A stretch of DNA of 6,292 nucleotides from Anaerolineae bacterium. Its GTDB lineage: Bacteria > Chloroflexota > Anaerolineae > Aggregatilineales > Phototrophicaceae. Where the stretch lies: NCBI GenBank assembly GCA_015492875.1, contig WGEI01000387.1, positions 1 to 6,292 of the forward strand, written 5' to 3'. The notes under the pieces are model-generated. The model saw only the letters and a list, made by a program, of their open reading frames with translations, made no database searches and was not told where the DNA came from. Shown piece by piece: positions 5,837-6,292 of this stretch. Within the stretch, counting starts at the first letter, position 1, and the number at the start of each line of letters is the position of its first letter. Made by a program: the position numbers and the translations under genes.

Positions 5837-6292
5837 ATGCGACGTTTTGCCTTCATAGTGGCTCTGGGCTTTATGCTGTTAGTTTTGCTTGCCGCCAATA
5901 CCTTTATTGCCAATCAAAGGCCTATTTTGAGCGGGCCAGCAGGAACAGTTTTATACGCTGCAACATTTGATGCCTTTACCGATGAGTGGCAGCAGTATGA
6001 TGGATTGCTTACTGCCTCTATCCGCGATAGTGTCTTGAGGTTAAATGTGCGCCGCCCTCAGCGTTTAGCGTACTCGTTGGCATTGCCAAATTTTGCCAAT
6101 TTCGATGTTTCTGCTGAAATGCAGGCCATTAGTGGCCCTTTAGATAATGCCTTTGGACTTGTCTTCCGCTACTTTGACGAAAATAATCTGTATACGTTTC
6201 TCATCAGTAGCGATGGTTACTATCGCTTAGTGCGCTATCTCGATGGGCAAGAGAAGGTTATCAGCACATGGGTGTCTTCCCCCCTTATCCAT
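5837..6292 (+). CDS. Membrane-anchored protein with a jelly-roll (DUF1080/LamG-like) domain, N-terminal part
   Basis: The first 152 residues are visible; the gene continues past the right edge. MRRF plus a hydrophobic segment (4-24) is an uncleaved signal anchor or signal peptide, so the rest should be extracytoplasmic. From about residue 38 the pattern is VLYAATFDAFTDEWQQYDG, then alternating strands, DNAFGLVFRYFDENNLYTF (103-121) and ISSDGYYRLVRYLDG (123-137). This recalls the concanavalin-like jelly roll of 3-keto-disaccharide hydrolase/DUF1080 and LamG proteins, in which an 'N.GlvFR..d..nfY.f' strand pair is typical. Binding of sugars or surface polymers is possible, but no catalytic residues can be judged. 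ATG 5837 is the first start after an in-frame TGA at 5819-5821, with GAAGGA (5820-5825) 11 nt upstream. It follows the TPR gene by 71 nt in the same direction. Confidence 0.8.
   Translation, partial: MRRFAFIVALGFMLLVLLAANTFIANQRPILSGPAGTVLYAATFDAFTDEWQQYDGLLTASIRDSVLRLNVRRPQRLAYSLALPNFANFDVSAEMQAISGPLDNAFGLVFRYFDENNLYTFLISSDGYYRLVRYLDGQEKVISTWVSSPLIH

Overview
The window looks like bacterial chromosome of about average GC content. It is densely coded, with short gaps, Shine-Dalgarno sites and sigma70-type promoter elements. I see no mobile element, RNA gene, CRISPR array or phage gene. The source may be a Chloroflexota (Anaerolineae-like) bacterium. That is inferred from the style of the proteins: an anchored TPR protein, a 'GLVFRY..ENNLY.F.ISSDGYYRL' jelly-roll-type protein, an acidic-tailed CheY-like receiver, and multispanning proteins beginning MLTWxLWRxL. 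It is not proven by any marker in the window.

Layout. Positions 1-416 (minus) hold the N-terminal third or so of lipoyl synthase (lipA), which runs off the left edge; it starts at GTG. Positions 505-3514 (minus) look like a three-gene operon, transcribed right to left. First comes an exported TolB/PD40-like beta-propeller protein (2318-3514). Two diverged paralogous multispanning membrane proteins follow (1433-2302 and 505-1410). The gaps are 15 and 22 nt, and each gene has its own ribosome binding site. A divergent promoter region at 3515-3675 carries a perfect 7-bp-arm palindrome and an extended -10 facing right. Positions 3676-4398 (plus) encode a receiver-only response regulator with a ~100-residue acidic, low-complexity N-terminus. 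Its stop codon overlaps by one base the start of a membrane-anchored TPR protein (4398-5765). After a 71-nt gap with its own candidate promoter and a second perfect palindrome, a membrane-anchored, probably sugar-binding-fold protein begins at 5837 and runs off the right edge.

How the parts may work together. LipA is core metabolism and appears unrelated to its neighbours. The minus-strand trio probably acts at the membrane: an extracytoplasmic propeller plus two integral membrane proteins that weakly resemble ABC-2 permease cores, with no ATPase gene in the window. On the plus strand, the one-base overlap suggests the receiver and the TPR scaffold are made together and may work together. No histidine kinase is visible. 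The least explained parts are the paired membrane proteins with their conserved YDLL and YLDHxQ motifs, and the receiver/TPR pair.
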